Source: an uncultured Lachnospiraceae bacterium (lineage in GTDB: Bacteria > Bacillota > Clostridia > Lachnospirales > Lachnospiraceae). Taken from it: 8,132 nt of DNA. Under the pieces are notes generated by a model. That model was not told the origin of the DNA, did not search any database, and was given only the letters and a program-made list of their open reading frames with translations. Position numbers and translations under genes: made by a program. Below are positions 1 to 6,743 of this stretch, piece after piece. Every line of letters starts with the position of its first letter. Position 1 is the first letter of the stretch. The DNA is taken from NCBI GenBank assembly GCA_902797475.1, contig CADBTG010000245.1, forward strand, positions 1 to 8,132. Reading direction: 5' to 3'.

Positions 1-447
1 AAGCACGACCGTATCTCCCGAAGGAATCGCTGCCGTCACGGCGAAAGCATCCTTCATTGCGCCAACCGTCTCGGAAATCATCCGAAGACTTACCATCGGC
101 CGCACCGCATCGTGCGTTAAAAGGATATCCTCGTCCGAAGCCCGAAACCGCGCTACGGCCTCTTCCGAAAGAATCCGGACCGTGTCGTTTCGGCTCGCTC
201 CGCCTTGACAGACCTCTGTTCTCTTCACGCTTTGCAGTTCCTCGGGAAGCGACTTAAGAAGTTCCTTCGTGTAATCCGTCCACTCCTTCGGAACCGCAAT
301 CAGAACCGCATCGATTTCCCGGGCCGCGAGAAAAACCCGAAGCGTCCGAAGAAGCACCGGCTCGCCGTCAAGCAATAAAAACTGCTTCGGCATCGCCTGC
401 TTCATCCTTGTTCCGCTTCCGCCGGCCACAAGTCCCGCAATTACCAT
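1..447 (-). CDS. IspD/TarI-family cytidylyltransferase, partial (TarI-like, CDP-ribitol synthesis favoured)
   Basis: This is the first 149 residues of a nucleotidyltransferase; the C-terminus lies beyond the left edge. The family transfers CMP from CTP to a sugar- or polyol-phosphate: methylerythritol phosphate for IspD (isoprenoids) or ribitol-5-phosphate for TarI (teichoic acid or capsule). The N-terminal CTP loop AGGSGTRM (8-15) and PKQ (20-22) are intact; Arg14 and Lys21 have the seven-residue spacing of the catalytic Arg and Lys in IspD. The central motif THDAVRP (111-117) contains the Asp113 expected to bind metal. MPKQF, VPKEW (52-56) and THDAVRP are closer to my memory of TarI than of IspD, which more often reads HD-G/A-ARP, so TarI is favoured but not proven. 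The ATG at 447 has a GGGAGGA ribosome binding site (454-460) six bases upstream. The gene begins 16 bases after leuA ends, in the same apparent operon. Confidence 0.85.
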   Translation of the reverse strand, partial: MVIAGLVAGGSGTRMKQAMPKQFLLLDGEPVLLRTLRVFLAAREIDAVLIAVPKEWTDYTKELLKSLPEELQSVKRTEVCQGGASRNDTVRILSEEAVARFRASDEDILLTHDAVRPMVSLRMISETVGAMKDAFAVTAAIPSGDTVVL

Positions 448-463
448 AATCGTTCCTCCCGGC

Positions 464-2143
464 TCACTTTACATCCGGTGCGAGCAATCTGTTCAAAGCG
501 CAGAATACCGCACGGATCGAAGCCCTGGTGATGTTGGAGCTGATGCCCACCCCGAACGTCGTGGCGCCGCTTCCCGTGTCCTCCATCGACACGTATGCGG
601 CAGCCTGTGCCTCGGAACCCGTGGTCAGCGCATGCTCCGTATAGTCAAGCAGCCGGAAGTTTCGTCCGACAAGCTTTTGCAAACCCTTCTTAACCGCATC
701 GATAGGACCGTTTCCGTAGCAGTCAAGCGTCATCTCTTTGTCACGGTAGGACAGCGTCAGAACGGCATGCGTGTCTTCCTTTTCCGCCACATCCGTCCGG
801 TCGTTCACATTGCAGCGGATGAAACGAAGCGGCGACTTTCTCTGCAGATATTCCTTGCGGAATACTTCGAGAAGTTCCTCGGGCGTAACCTCTCCGCCTT
901 TCTGCTCTGCATACGTCTGAACGCTTCCGGCAAATTCGCGGTGCATCTCCTTCGGAAGCCGGAATCCGTGCGTTCTCTCCATGACAAATGCCACGCCGCC
1001 CTTTCCGGACTGGCTGTTGATTCGAACAAGCGGCTCATAGGTCCTGCCGATGTCGCGGGGATCGATCAGGAGATACGGAACTCTCCAAAGCCCGTCCGGC
1101 GTCTTCATGCCGGCAAAGCCTTTGCTGATGGCATCCTGATGTCCGCCGGAGAAAGCCGTGAAAGCCAGTTCTCCCGCGTAAGGATGTCTCGGATGCACGG
1201 GCATCTTCACAAGCCGTCTGTATTCTTCGGTGATTCCCGGAATATCCGAAAGCTCAAGTCCCGGATCAACGCCTTCCGCAAACAGGTTAAGCGCAATCGT
1301 CAGAAGATCCGCATTGCCGGTCCGCTCTCCGTTTCCGAAAAGCGTTCCTTCGACACGGTCCGCCCCGGCCAGGATGCCGAGCTCGGTTGCCGCAACGCCG
1401 GTGCCGCGGTCATTATGGGTATGGATGCTTAACGTAACCGCATCCCGGTTCTTAAGGTGCGTCGAAACGTATTCCACCATGTCGGCATATACGTTCGGGG
1501 TATTCAGTTCCACGGTTTCCGGCAGATTGATGATTGCCTTGTGTTCCTTTGTCGGCTTCCAGACGTCAAGAACGGCCTCGATGACTTCAACGGCATACTC
1601 CGGTTCCGTTCCGCTGAAGCTTTCCGGCGAATACTCGAAGATGACCTCGCCCGGGAAGTCCCCGGCGCATTTTAAAACAGCCTCCGCGGCACGGACGGCA
1701 ATGGCCTTCGTCTCTTCCCTGCTTTTGGCAAATACGACATCTCTTTGGAGTACCGACGTCGGGTTATAGATGTGCATAATGACGCACGAAAGACCGCGGG
1801 CCGCTTCAAAAGCGGTCCGAATCTGATCCTCGTTACATTGCATCAAAAGCTGGATTCTGCAATCGGCAGGAACCAGCTTTTCCTCCGCCAGACGGCGGAC
1901 AAATTCATATTCCACGGAAGATGCGGCGGGAAAACCGACTTCAATGTCACGGAACCCGAGCCTTAATAAGTAGGTGAAGAACTCCGTCTTCTCATCCACC
2001 GTCATCGGTTCCATCAAAGCCTGGTTTCCGTCCCTCAGATCGACGCTGCAGAAAAGGGGAGCCCGGTCAATCGTCCTATAGGGCCACTTTCTGTCGGTCA
2101 TTTCGGGGACGGGATTCCGCCGATATCGTTCAAAATGCTTCAT
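464..2143 (-). CDS. leuA: 2-isopropylmalate synthase, long form with C-terminal regulatory domain
   Basis: This 559-residue cytosolic enzyme condenses acetyl-CoA with 2-oxoisovalerate to give 2-isopropylmalate, the committed step of leucine synthesis. The N-terminal TIM-barrel (about 28-300) has the catalytic and metal-binding DLRDGNQAL motif (35-43), the HTHND metal ligands (241-245) and GNGERTGN (270-277). A linker region (about 310-430) follows, then the LeuA allosteric/dimer domain (about 440-559) with GNGPIDA (477-483) and a terminal GVGISSNITRASIRAV stretch that resembles the leucine-binding end of mycobacterial LeuA. Length and the N-terminal DRKWPYRTI block fit the long (yeast/actinobacterial-like) class rather than the roughly 510-residue E. 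coli class. Leucine feedback inhibition is therefore expected from family knowledge. The ATG at 2143 lies five bases after the HPr stop; its ribosome binding site is weak (AGGCG), which suggests translational coupling. No leu gene other than this is visible, nor a leader peptide or T-box. Confidence 0.97.
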   Translation of the reverse strand: MKHFERYRRNPVPEMTDRKWPYRTIDRAPLFCSVDLRDGNQALMEPMTVDEKTEFFTYLLRLGFRDIEVGFPAASSVEYEFVRRLAEEKLVPADCRIQLLMQCNEDQIRTAFEAARGLSCVIMHIYNPTSVLQRDVVFAKSREETKAIAVRAAEAVLKCAGDFPGEVIFEYSPESFSGTEPEYAVEVIEAVLDVWKPTKEHKAIINLPETVELNTPNVYADMVEYVSTHLKNRDAVTLSIHTHNDRGTGVAATELGILAGADRVEGTLFGNGERTGNADLLTIALNLFAEGVDPGLELSDIPGITEEYRRLVKMPVHPRHPYAGELAFTAFSGGHQDAISKGFAGMKTPDGLWRVPYLLIDPRDIGRTYEPLVRINSQSGKGGVAFVMERTHGFRLPKEMHREFAGSVQTYAEQKGGEVTPEELLEVFRKEYLQRKSPLRFIRCNVNDRTDVAEKEDTHAVLTLSYRDKEMTLDCYGNGPIDAVKKGLQKLVGRNFRLLDYTEHALTTGSEAQAAAYVSMEDTGSGATTFGVGISSNITRASIRAVFCALNRLLAPDVK

Positions 2144-2148
2144 ATCGC

Positions 2149-2415
2149 CTACTCGATGCCGAAACGGTTGTTCACCGCGGCTTCAATCTCCTTCAGCACA
2201 TACTCTTCGCCTTCGCCGTCACAGACGACGGTGATCTGTTCTCCGCATTTTACCTGCGCGCTCAGAATGCCTAAAACGCTCTTTGCATTTACCTCATATT
2301 CCCTTACTCGAAGATAGACTCTGCAGGGACGGGAAAGCGCGATCCGGCTCATCTCTCCGGCGGGCTTGATATGCAGCCCTTTTACATTGTTCACGGTTAA
2401 GGTTGCCTGTACCAT
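2149..2415 (-). CDS. HPr-family phosphocarrier protein with Lys17 in place of Arg17
   Basis: This 88-residue protein has the length and fold pattern of HPr, the PTS phosphocarrier that takes phosphate from Enzyme I at His15 and, in Firmicutes, is phosphorylated at Ser46 by HPr kinase to act with CcpA. The active-site segment reads GLHIKPAG (13-20), with His15 in register but the usual Arg17 replaced by Lys and Ala16 by Ile. The regulatory segment NAKSVLGI (43-50) keeps Ser46. The reading frame is open upstream, overlapping cdaR, but the start is placed at the ATG at 2415 because an AAGGAGG site (2424-2430) lies eight bases before it and HPr proteins begin this way; an ATG six bases further upstream is too close to that site. 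It sits 35 bases after cdaR and 5 before leuA. It could be the main PtsH or, more likely given the altered site, a paralogue with a regulatory or dedicated role. Confidence 0.9.
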   Translation of the reverse strand: MVQATLTVNNVKGLHIKPAGEMSRIALSRPCRVYLRVREYEVNAKSVLGILSAQVKCGEQITVVCDGEGEEYVLKEIEAAVNNRFGIE

Positions 2416-2423
2416 AGACATCT

Positions 2424-2430
2424 CCTCCTT
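2424..2430 (-). promoter_or_regulatory. Ribosome binding site deciding the HPr start
   Basis: AAGGAGG lies eight bases upstream of the ATG at 2415 and only two bases upstream of the alternative ATG at 2421. This spacing selects the shorter protein, beginning MVQATL, over longer versions of the same frame that reach back into cdaR. Confidence 0.8.
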
Positions 2431-2450
2431 TCCGGTTTCGGGCAGCTCCG

Positions 2451-3860
2451 TTATTCCGAAAGTGCCTCGTAAATCTGCAATCCGATTTGTGTTTCCGTCT
2501 TCGGCTTCCAATCCGGATGCTCCGCATATTGATTACCCGTGTCAAATTCGATGTATAAATCTACGGGACCGGGTTTCGTTACATTTTTCAAATCCACAAA
2601 GGGCTTCAGCTGCTCGGCCGAAGTAACGGTTTCGAGGATCGGCTTGAAGCCGGTCACCTTAATATCGATTTCGGCTTCGTCCTCGAGCTCGTTGATCAAA
2701 TCATCGGGAAGGCGCAGACCTTCGGGCAGATTCCGGTATTCGATCTTTGATTTTGCAATCGTCAGCACCTTTTCGCCCGTGGCTTCAACCGTTGCCGTCG
2801 CAATGACATCCGACGTATCCGACTTCAGGTAGACACCGTCGGGAAGGTATTTCAGAATGTTGAAATTCTTCGAAACGGGCTGCATGCTTTTGATCAGGGG
2901 ATTCTCGGTCGTAAACGGAATCTCGATGAGTTCAAGCTCCCTTAATACTTCATCATCCGCCGCGATGCGGATGGTTTTGGGGCTGTACTCAAAGTCATAG
3001 ATACCGAAGCCATCCATGACGTTCGCGGCATCTTTTTCTACCAATAAGGGTATCTCCTTCACCTGAAGGAGCTCAACCTGCACGGCCACGGTGCTCTGCT
3101 TCAGTTCCAGAGACGCATCGTCGATTCTGGCGCCCGTGCTGTCTACCGGATAAAGCGGAACCTGATACCGCTGTCTCGGTGACGTCATGCCGGAAACGTC
3201 GACATCCGCAACGAGTTTGGATACGGCATCCACAATTTCCTTCGGACCGGTAACCTCCAGGGAATTGGAGGACTGCTCGCGTATCAGGGCGTACCGGTCA
3301 TCGGGAGCGTTCAGTTTGTTGATGGAGACACTGATCATCTTCGTCTCACTCTGCACACGCTTTACCTGTAGTACTTTACGGGACTGGAATGTAATCTCAA
3401 GGCTGTCCGCATGACCTGCCGAGCGGGGCGTAACCACAATCGGAAGGGCGTTTCCTTCGTTACCGACGAAATCGTTGAAATCCGCGGTTGCCACAAAATC
3501 GGACGGTCCGAGGTTCTCCACTTCGGAGCGCTTTCCGGTGACCTTGATGGACAATGTTCCGATTTCATCCGTCTGAAGGGAAATGTTCACATTTTCCGGA
3601 AGGGCATTATAATCATCTCTGTGCAGCGTCTGAATCTCAATGCCTTCAATCTTCTTGGTCGTCTGCGGATCCGAAATGCTCATGATCGTAACCCAGATCA
3701 GAAAGGCCAGCAGTAAGGACAGGAGCTTGACGCCGATATTCCGGGTGAGCATGACGCCGAGCTTTTTGAAGGCGGATTTCAGCTTTTTGCCGATTTTAAT
3801 TTCTTCGGACTTAATCCGCCTGCCCAGGTTCTGCTCCTCGGTTTTAAGCTTTTTTGCCAT
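2451..3860 (-). CDS. cdaR: CdaR, YbbR-domain regulator of the diadenylate cyclase CdaA
   Basis: This 469-residue protein is membrane-anchored with a large extracytoplasmic part. A lysine-rich cytoplasmic N-terminus (1-42) is followed by one transmembrane segment (about 43-62) and then a series of YbbR-type beta repeats: roughly 70-175, 176-265, 266-360 and 361-468. Recurrent signatures are IKVTGKRSEV (105-114), LEVTGPKEIV (201-210) and IKVTGFKPIL (400-409). CdaR-type proteins bind and modulate CdaA in Bacillus, Listeria and Staphylococcus. The start overlaps the end of cdaA by 17 bases, indicating translational coupling; the ribosome binding site is a weak purine tract (AAGGAAAGAGAG). The repeats are extracytoplasmic by the positive-inside rule, so any environmental sensing would be outside the cell. 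The charged 42-residue N-terminal extension seems longer than in the Bacillus protein. Confidence 0.93.
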   Translation of the reverse strand: MAKKLKTEEQNLGRRIKSEEIKIGKKLKSAFKKLGVMLTRNIGVKLLSLLLAFLIWVTIMSISDPQTTKKIEGIEIQTLHRDDYNALPENVNISLQTDEIGTLSIKVTGKRSEVENLGPSDFVATADFNDFVGNEGNALPIVVTPRSAGHADSLEITFQSRKVLQVKRVQSETKMISVSINKLNAPDDRYALIREQSSNSLEVTGPKEIVDAVSKLVADVDVSGMTSPRQRYQVPLYPVDSTGARIDDASLELKQSTVAVQVELLQVKEIPLLVEKDAANVMDGFGIYDFEYSPKTIRIAADDEVLRELELIEIPFTTENPLIKSMQPVSKNFNILKYLPDGVYLKSDTSDVIATATVEATGEKVLTIAKSKIEYRNLPEGLRLPDDLINELEDEAEIDIKVTGFKPILETVTSAEQLKPFVDLKNVTKPGPVDLYIEFDTGNQYAEHPDWKPKTETQIGLQIYEALSE

Positions 3861-4710
3861 CTTTCTCTCTTTCCTTTCTGAACAGCAGACGGCTCTGCGG
3901 AGTCGATTTGTTCTGGAATTCCAAGAGCTTGTTGGAAAGGAACTCCTGATCCACGCCGCGGATCAGCTGACCCTTCTGGGCGATGGAAACCTTTCCGTTC
4001 TCCTCGGAAACGATAATGACAAGCGCGTCGGTTATTTCGCTGAGTCCCACGCCCGCGCGGTGTCTCGTACCGAGATCCTTCGAAAGACGCATATTCTCCG
4101 AGACCGGAAGAATGCACGTTGCAGCCGCCGCACGGTTACCGCGGATGATGACCGCGCCGTCATGAAGCGGCGTATTCTTTTCAAAAATGTTAATCAGCAG
4201 AGCGGCCGTGACAACCGAATCCGTCGGAATGCCGCTTCGCTCGTAATCCTCAAGACTGATGACACCCTCTATGCAGATCAGCGCGCCGGTCTTCACCTTG
4301 GCCATTTCGAACACGCCGGTCAGGATTTCGTCTCTCGTCTCATCGGAGTAGCGTTCTCCGGAATCGGAATCTCCGAAGAAGCTCAGAAGCCTTCTCTGGC
4401 CGAGCTGTTCAAGCGCACGCCTGAGCTCAGGCTGGAAGATGATGAAAATGGCAATGATTCCGACGTTAATCGTATTCACGAAAATCCACTGGATTGCGGT
4501 AAAGCGGAACAGAGAAACAAGCACCCAGACAACGACAAGGATGACCATGCCCTTTACCAGATACCATGCTCTGGTTCTCTTGATCCACTTGATCAGGTGA
4601 TAGAGCACAAACGCAATCAGCAGAATCTCCACCCAGTCAAGCAGATGAATCCGGGGAATCAAAAGCCGGTTGAAATACTTCGCAAGAAAATCTTTGAGGT
4701 TATCCCACAC
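3844..4710 (-). CDS. cdaA: CdaA, membrane diadenylate cyclase (c-di-AMP synthase)
   Basis: This 288-residue enzyme condenses two ATP into cyclic di-AMP, the second messenger for potassium and osmolyte balance and cell-wall homeostasis in Firmicutes. Three transmembrane helices fill the N-terminus (about 25-41, 52-70, 77-94), followed by the conserved FQPELRRALE segment (92-101) that leads into the DAC catalytic domain (about 105-265). The two hallmark motifs are intact: LHDGAVII with Asp184-Gly185-Ala186, and GTRHRAG (214-220) with Arg216-His217-Arg218. It should therefore be active. Length is close to the Bacillus protein (about 273). The start is a GTG at 4710, supported by a strong AAAGGAGG site nine bases upstream; the next residues WDNLKDFL are typical of CdaA N-termini. 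It begins 15 bases after the preceding membrane-protein gene and overlaps cdaR by 17 bases. Confidence 0.97.
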   Translation of the reverse strand: MWDNLKDFLAKYFNRLLIPRIHLLDWVEILLIAFVLYHLIKWIKRTRAWYLVKGMVILVVVWVLVSLFRFTAIQWIFVNTINVGIIAIFIIFQPELRRALEQLGQRRLLSFFGDSDSGERYSDETRDEILTGVFEMAKVKTGALICIEGVISLEDYERSGIPTDSVVTAALLINIFEKNTPLHDGAVIIRGNRAAAATCILPVSENMRLSKDLGTRHRAGVGLSEITDALVIIVSEENGKVSIAQKGQLIRGVDQEFLSNKLLEFQNKSTPQSRLLFRKEREKDGKKA

Positions 4711-4719
4711 GGAAGAATT

Positions 4720-4727
4720 CCTCCTTT
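4720..4727 (-). promoter_or_regulatory. Strong ribosome binding site for the GTG start of cdaA
   Basis: AAAGGAGG overlaps the TAA stop of the upstream membrane-protein gene and ends nine bases before the GTG at 4710. It decides the start of cdaA, which would otherwise be missed by a search for ATG only. Confidence 0.85.
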
Positions 4728-6066
4728 ATCTGAGTTTCTCGTCCTCTTCGCCGTCTTCGGAATCCTCGGCGAAATATAACTGTTCGTTTACGTCCTCTTC
4801 TTCCTCTTCTTCGTCGATATCCATCGGACGAACGGGCTTCTCGGTACGTTTCTTCTTCGCGGGAAGCAGTGCTCCGATGCCGCGAAGCTTGGATATGATC
4901 GAATCAAAAGGCGCCTTCTTCCTTCCGCCGCGGCTCTTCGGTCCGGTAATGACAACTTCGTCGTCCTCATCCTCGTCATAATCCGGCTCGGGGTTGGAAG
5001 CCAGGTCTTTTCTGAGCCTCTTGGCATCTCCCGCCGTCAGCTCCTGCCTGTACGGATTGTTCTTATTGGCAAGCATCGAGTTCATTGCCTCGATGGCAGA
5101 TTCCTCATCCTCATCCCCGGGAGTATCCTCGCTCCTGGACATAACCTTGCGGATGGTGCGTCTCGGTGACTTTGCGGTAATCTTCGGAATCGCGGTCACG
5201 TAATAGTAATACCGCTCGTCCTCAAACTGCACATGCTCCGCCGCCGAGTAATTCAGCACTCTGTAGAAGAACAGGCAGACAAATACGATGCCCATCGATA
5301 TCAGGCTTCCGAATACCATCTTGCCGATCGACAGATTCATGTCGTACATGAATACTCCGAGAATGATGTAGCTCAGAATCATCACGCCGGTTCCGACACC
5401 GAGTGAAATCTCAAACGCATAATCCATCTTAATGGCTCTCAGGAGTACGACGACCACGATGACAACCGCAAAAATCGCCATAACAATATACATATGCGGA
5501 TTCTTCAAAAGGTCATCAAGCACCTTCATGTAAAGAGCCAGTGCCTGGTCCTTTGCGGCCTTCAGCTCATCTATCGTGATGATGTTGTTCTTAACTGCCC
5601 TGAGCAGATAGAATACGACCGCACCGCAAGCCGCCGGAACAATTGAGAAGATGTTTCCGAACATGCCGATGAACAGCGGAACCACATAAGGAAATCCCAT
5701 GGAACAAAGAAGCGGCGTTGCAATGATCGTAACGCCTTCCTTCGGTGCGAAGCGAAGGAAGAAAAGGTACATGACCAGAAAAATCAGAACAACCGTGACC
5801 GCAATCAGCACGGAAGCCGTAATCAGCTGCAGGAATATATAGGCAGCTGCGACAAATACCATCAAAGAAGGCGGAAGCACCGCCGAAAATACGGATAAGG
5901 CAAGAATGACGCCGAACCCCGAAAGGCCGGTGTTGTATCCGATGACCTTGCTGAGTTTCCGAAATGACAGAAACATCAAAAGAAACTTCAGTGCCGTCTT
6001 CACGATCAGATCATGCCGCTGGTACAATTCCGTAATCTTGGCACGAATCTCAAATAAGAGCATCAT
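4726..6066 (-). CDS. Polytopic membrane protein of unknown function with a long charged cytoplasmic tail
   Basis: I do not recognise a named family. The 446-residue product has about seven hydrophobic segments (near 25-35, 50-75, 80-105, 112-155, 192-210, 216-242, 250-270). A polar tail follows, from about 275 to the end. The tail starts with FEDERYYYYV (281-290) and then alternates acidic blocks (DYDEDEDDE 362-370; six Glu at 419-424; an acidic C-terminus) with basic ones (RRTIRK, GGRKK, AKKKR 403-407), so it is probably disordered. The start is the ATG at 6066: GGGAGGAG (6075-6082) lies eight bases upstream and the ATG overlaps the TGA of the previous gene (ATGA). A TTG six codons earlier lies within that ribosome binding site and is less likely. 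The gene ends 15 bases before cdaA, so a role in locating or controlling CdaA, or in a process controlled by c-di-AMP, is possible but only inferred from position. Confidence 0.85.
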   Translation of the reverse strand: MMLLFEIRAKITELYQRHDLIVKTALKFLLMFLSFRKLSKVIGYNTGLSGFGVILALSVFSAVLPPSLMVFVAAAYIFLQLITASVLIAVTVVLIFLVMYLFFLRFAPKEGVTIIATPLLCSMGFPYVVPLFIGMFGNIFSIVPAACGAVVFYLLRAVKNNIITIDELKAAKDQALALYMKVLDDLLKNPHMYIVMAIFAVVIVVVVLLRAIKMDYAFEISLGVGTGVMILSYIILGVFMYDMNLSIGKMVFGSLISMGIVFVCLFFYRVLNYSAAEHVQFEDERYYYYVTAIPKITAKSPRRTIRKVMSRSEDTPGDEDEESAIEAMNSMLANKNNPYRQELTAGDAKRLRKDLASNPEPDYDEDEDDEVVITGPKSRGGRKKAPFDSIISKLRGIGALLPAKKKRTEKPVRPMDIDEEEEEEDVNEQLYFAEDSEDGEEDEKLR

Positions 6067-6500
6067 GACTGCATCTCCTCCCAATTCTCCTCTTCCAGTT
6101 CTCTCTCGTAATCCTGTTCCTCGGAAATCCGGCGGATTCTTCCGAGCATCTTATAGTACTTCGCCAGCCGCTTATGGGACTTAATGTACGCATACTTAGC
6201 CCGGCCGAGAGACAGTACGATGTAGACCGCGAGAATCAGAATGTAAATAGCCAATGCCCTGGTGCCCAACATTTTATAATTCAGCAGCAACGCATTTTTA
6301 ATCAAAAACTCCAGATAATACATGATAATCATAATCAGGACAATCAGATATCCGACCGTGACTCCGATGATTGACTTCAGAATTTCAAGCCGCACATAAT
6401 CCGCGCGGAAGAATCTTGCCTTCTTTAAATCGTCGGCTCCCTCATGCTTATCATAGATGGCACACCGGGTCATCAGTCTTGTCTTTTGGTTATGAATCAT
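6063..6500 (-). CDS. Small two-helix membrane protein of unknown function
   Basis: No family is recognised. The 145-residue product has a charged N-terminus (1-42), two hydrophobic segments (about 43-66 and 78-99) and a polar C-terminus. The latter is first basic (KSHKRLAKYYKMLGRIRRI, 107-125) and then strongly acidic (EEQDYERELEEENWEE, 127-142). Positive charge on both sides of the pair predicts both termini in the cytoplasm. The start at 6500 is preferred over an in-frame ATG at 6518: GGGAGGA (6510-6516) suits the former, while the predicted transcript begins too close to the latter to leave a good ribosome binding site. It is the first gene of the apparent operon and overlaps the next membrane gene by four bases (ATGA), so the two are probably made together and may form one complex. 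Confidence 0.8.
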   Translation of the reverse strand: MIHNQKTRLMTRCAIYDKHEGADDLKKARFFRADYVRLEILKSIIGVTVGYLIVLIMIIMYYLEFLIKNALLLNYKMLGTRALAIYILILAVYIVLSLGRAKYAYIKSHKRLAKYYKMLGRIRRISEEQDYERELEEENWEEMQS

Positions 6501-6533
6501 CCGGCAAAATCCTCCCATCCAATAGTCCTTTTA

Positions 6534-6542
6534 ATTATACCA
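6534..6542 (-). promoter_or_regulatory. Extended -10 promoter of the seven-gene operon
   Basis: On the minus strand the sequence TGGTATAAT contains a perfect TATAAT (6534-6539) preceded by the TGn of an extended -10 element. No good -35 hexamer is seen at 16-18 bases (the best is TTTTCT), which is tolerated by extended -10 promoters of the main sigma factor. Transcription would begin near 6526-6528, giving a leader of about 27 bases before the start at 6500. It lies downstream of the GH43 terminator and directly before the first membrane-protein gene. Confidence 0.7.
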
Positions 6543-6700
6543 TACTTCCCCGGCAAAGAAAAGCGATAAATGTTACGTTTTCCTTACAGTTCCTTGACAT
6601 TTTCGTGCATTTTCCGTGTTTTTTCGGGGGTTTCGGGTCTTTTTGCAAAAACGAAGGTCTCCCGACGGGTGAAAATCAGGATAAAGTGCCGTTTCCGGCA

Positions 6701-6743
6701 TAAAAAAAGGTACCCGGCAGCATCAGAAAAGCTGCCGGATACC
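6701..6743 (-). terminator. Intrinsic terminator of the GH43 gene
   Basis: The minus-strand transcript folds into a 13-pair stem: GGTATCCGGCAGC (6743-6731) pairs with GCTGCCGGGTACC (6721-6709), with one G-U pair and a nine-base loop. Seven uridines follow directly (6708-6702). It lies about 64 bases after the GH43 stop codon. On the plus strand the stem is followed by no T-run, so it works in one direction. Confidence 0.93.

Noticed and set aside
632..1432. A 266-codon open frame on the plus strand opposite leuA
   Set aside because: leuA is certain on the other strand; this frame shows no recognisable domain and arises from codon bias.
2416..2511. A 32-residue N-terminal extension of the HPr protein
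   Set aside because: The strong AAGGAGG site lies inside the extension and serves the ATG at 2415, which gives the normal HPr length with His15 and Ser46 in register.
3640..4779. A 379-codon open frame on the plus strand opposite cdaA and the cdaR start
   Set aside because: It lies entirely antisense to genes with intact motifs, has no ribosome binding site, and its composition (many Arg, His, Asp) is that of a shadow frame.
6571..6582. AAAACGTAACA on the minus strand as a possible CcpA cre site near the operon promoter
   Set aside because: It fits only the central CG and part of the left arm; the right arm spacing does not match the cre consensus.
6594..6622. TTGACA on the plus strand as a possible -35 element
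   Set aside because: No -10-like hexamer follows at 16-18 bases (the sequence there is T/G-rich), and no plus-strand gene lies downstream.
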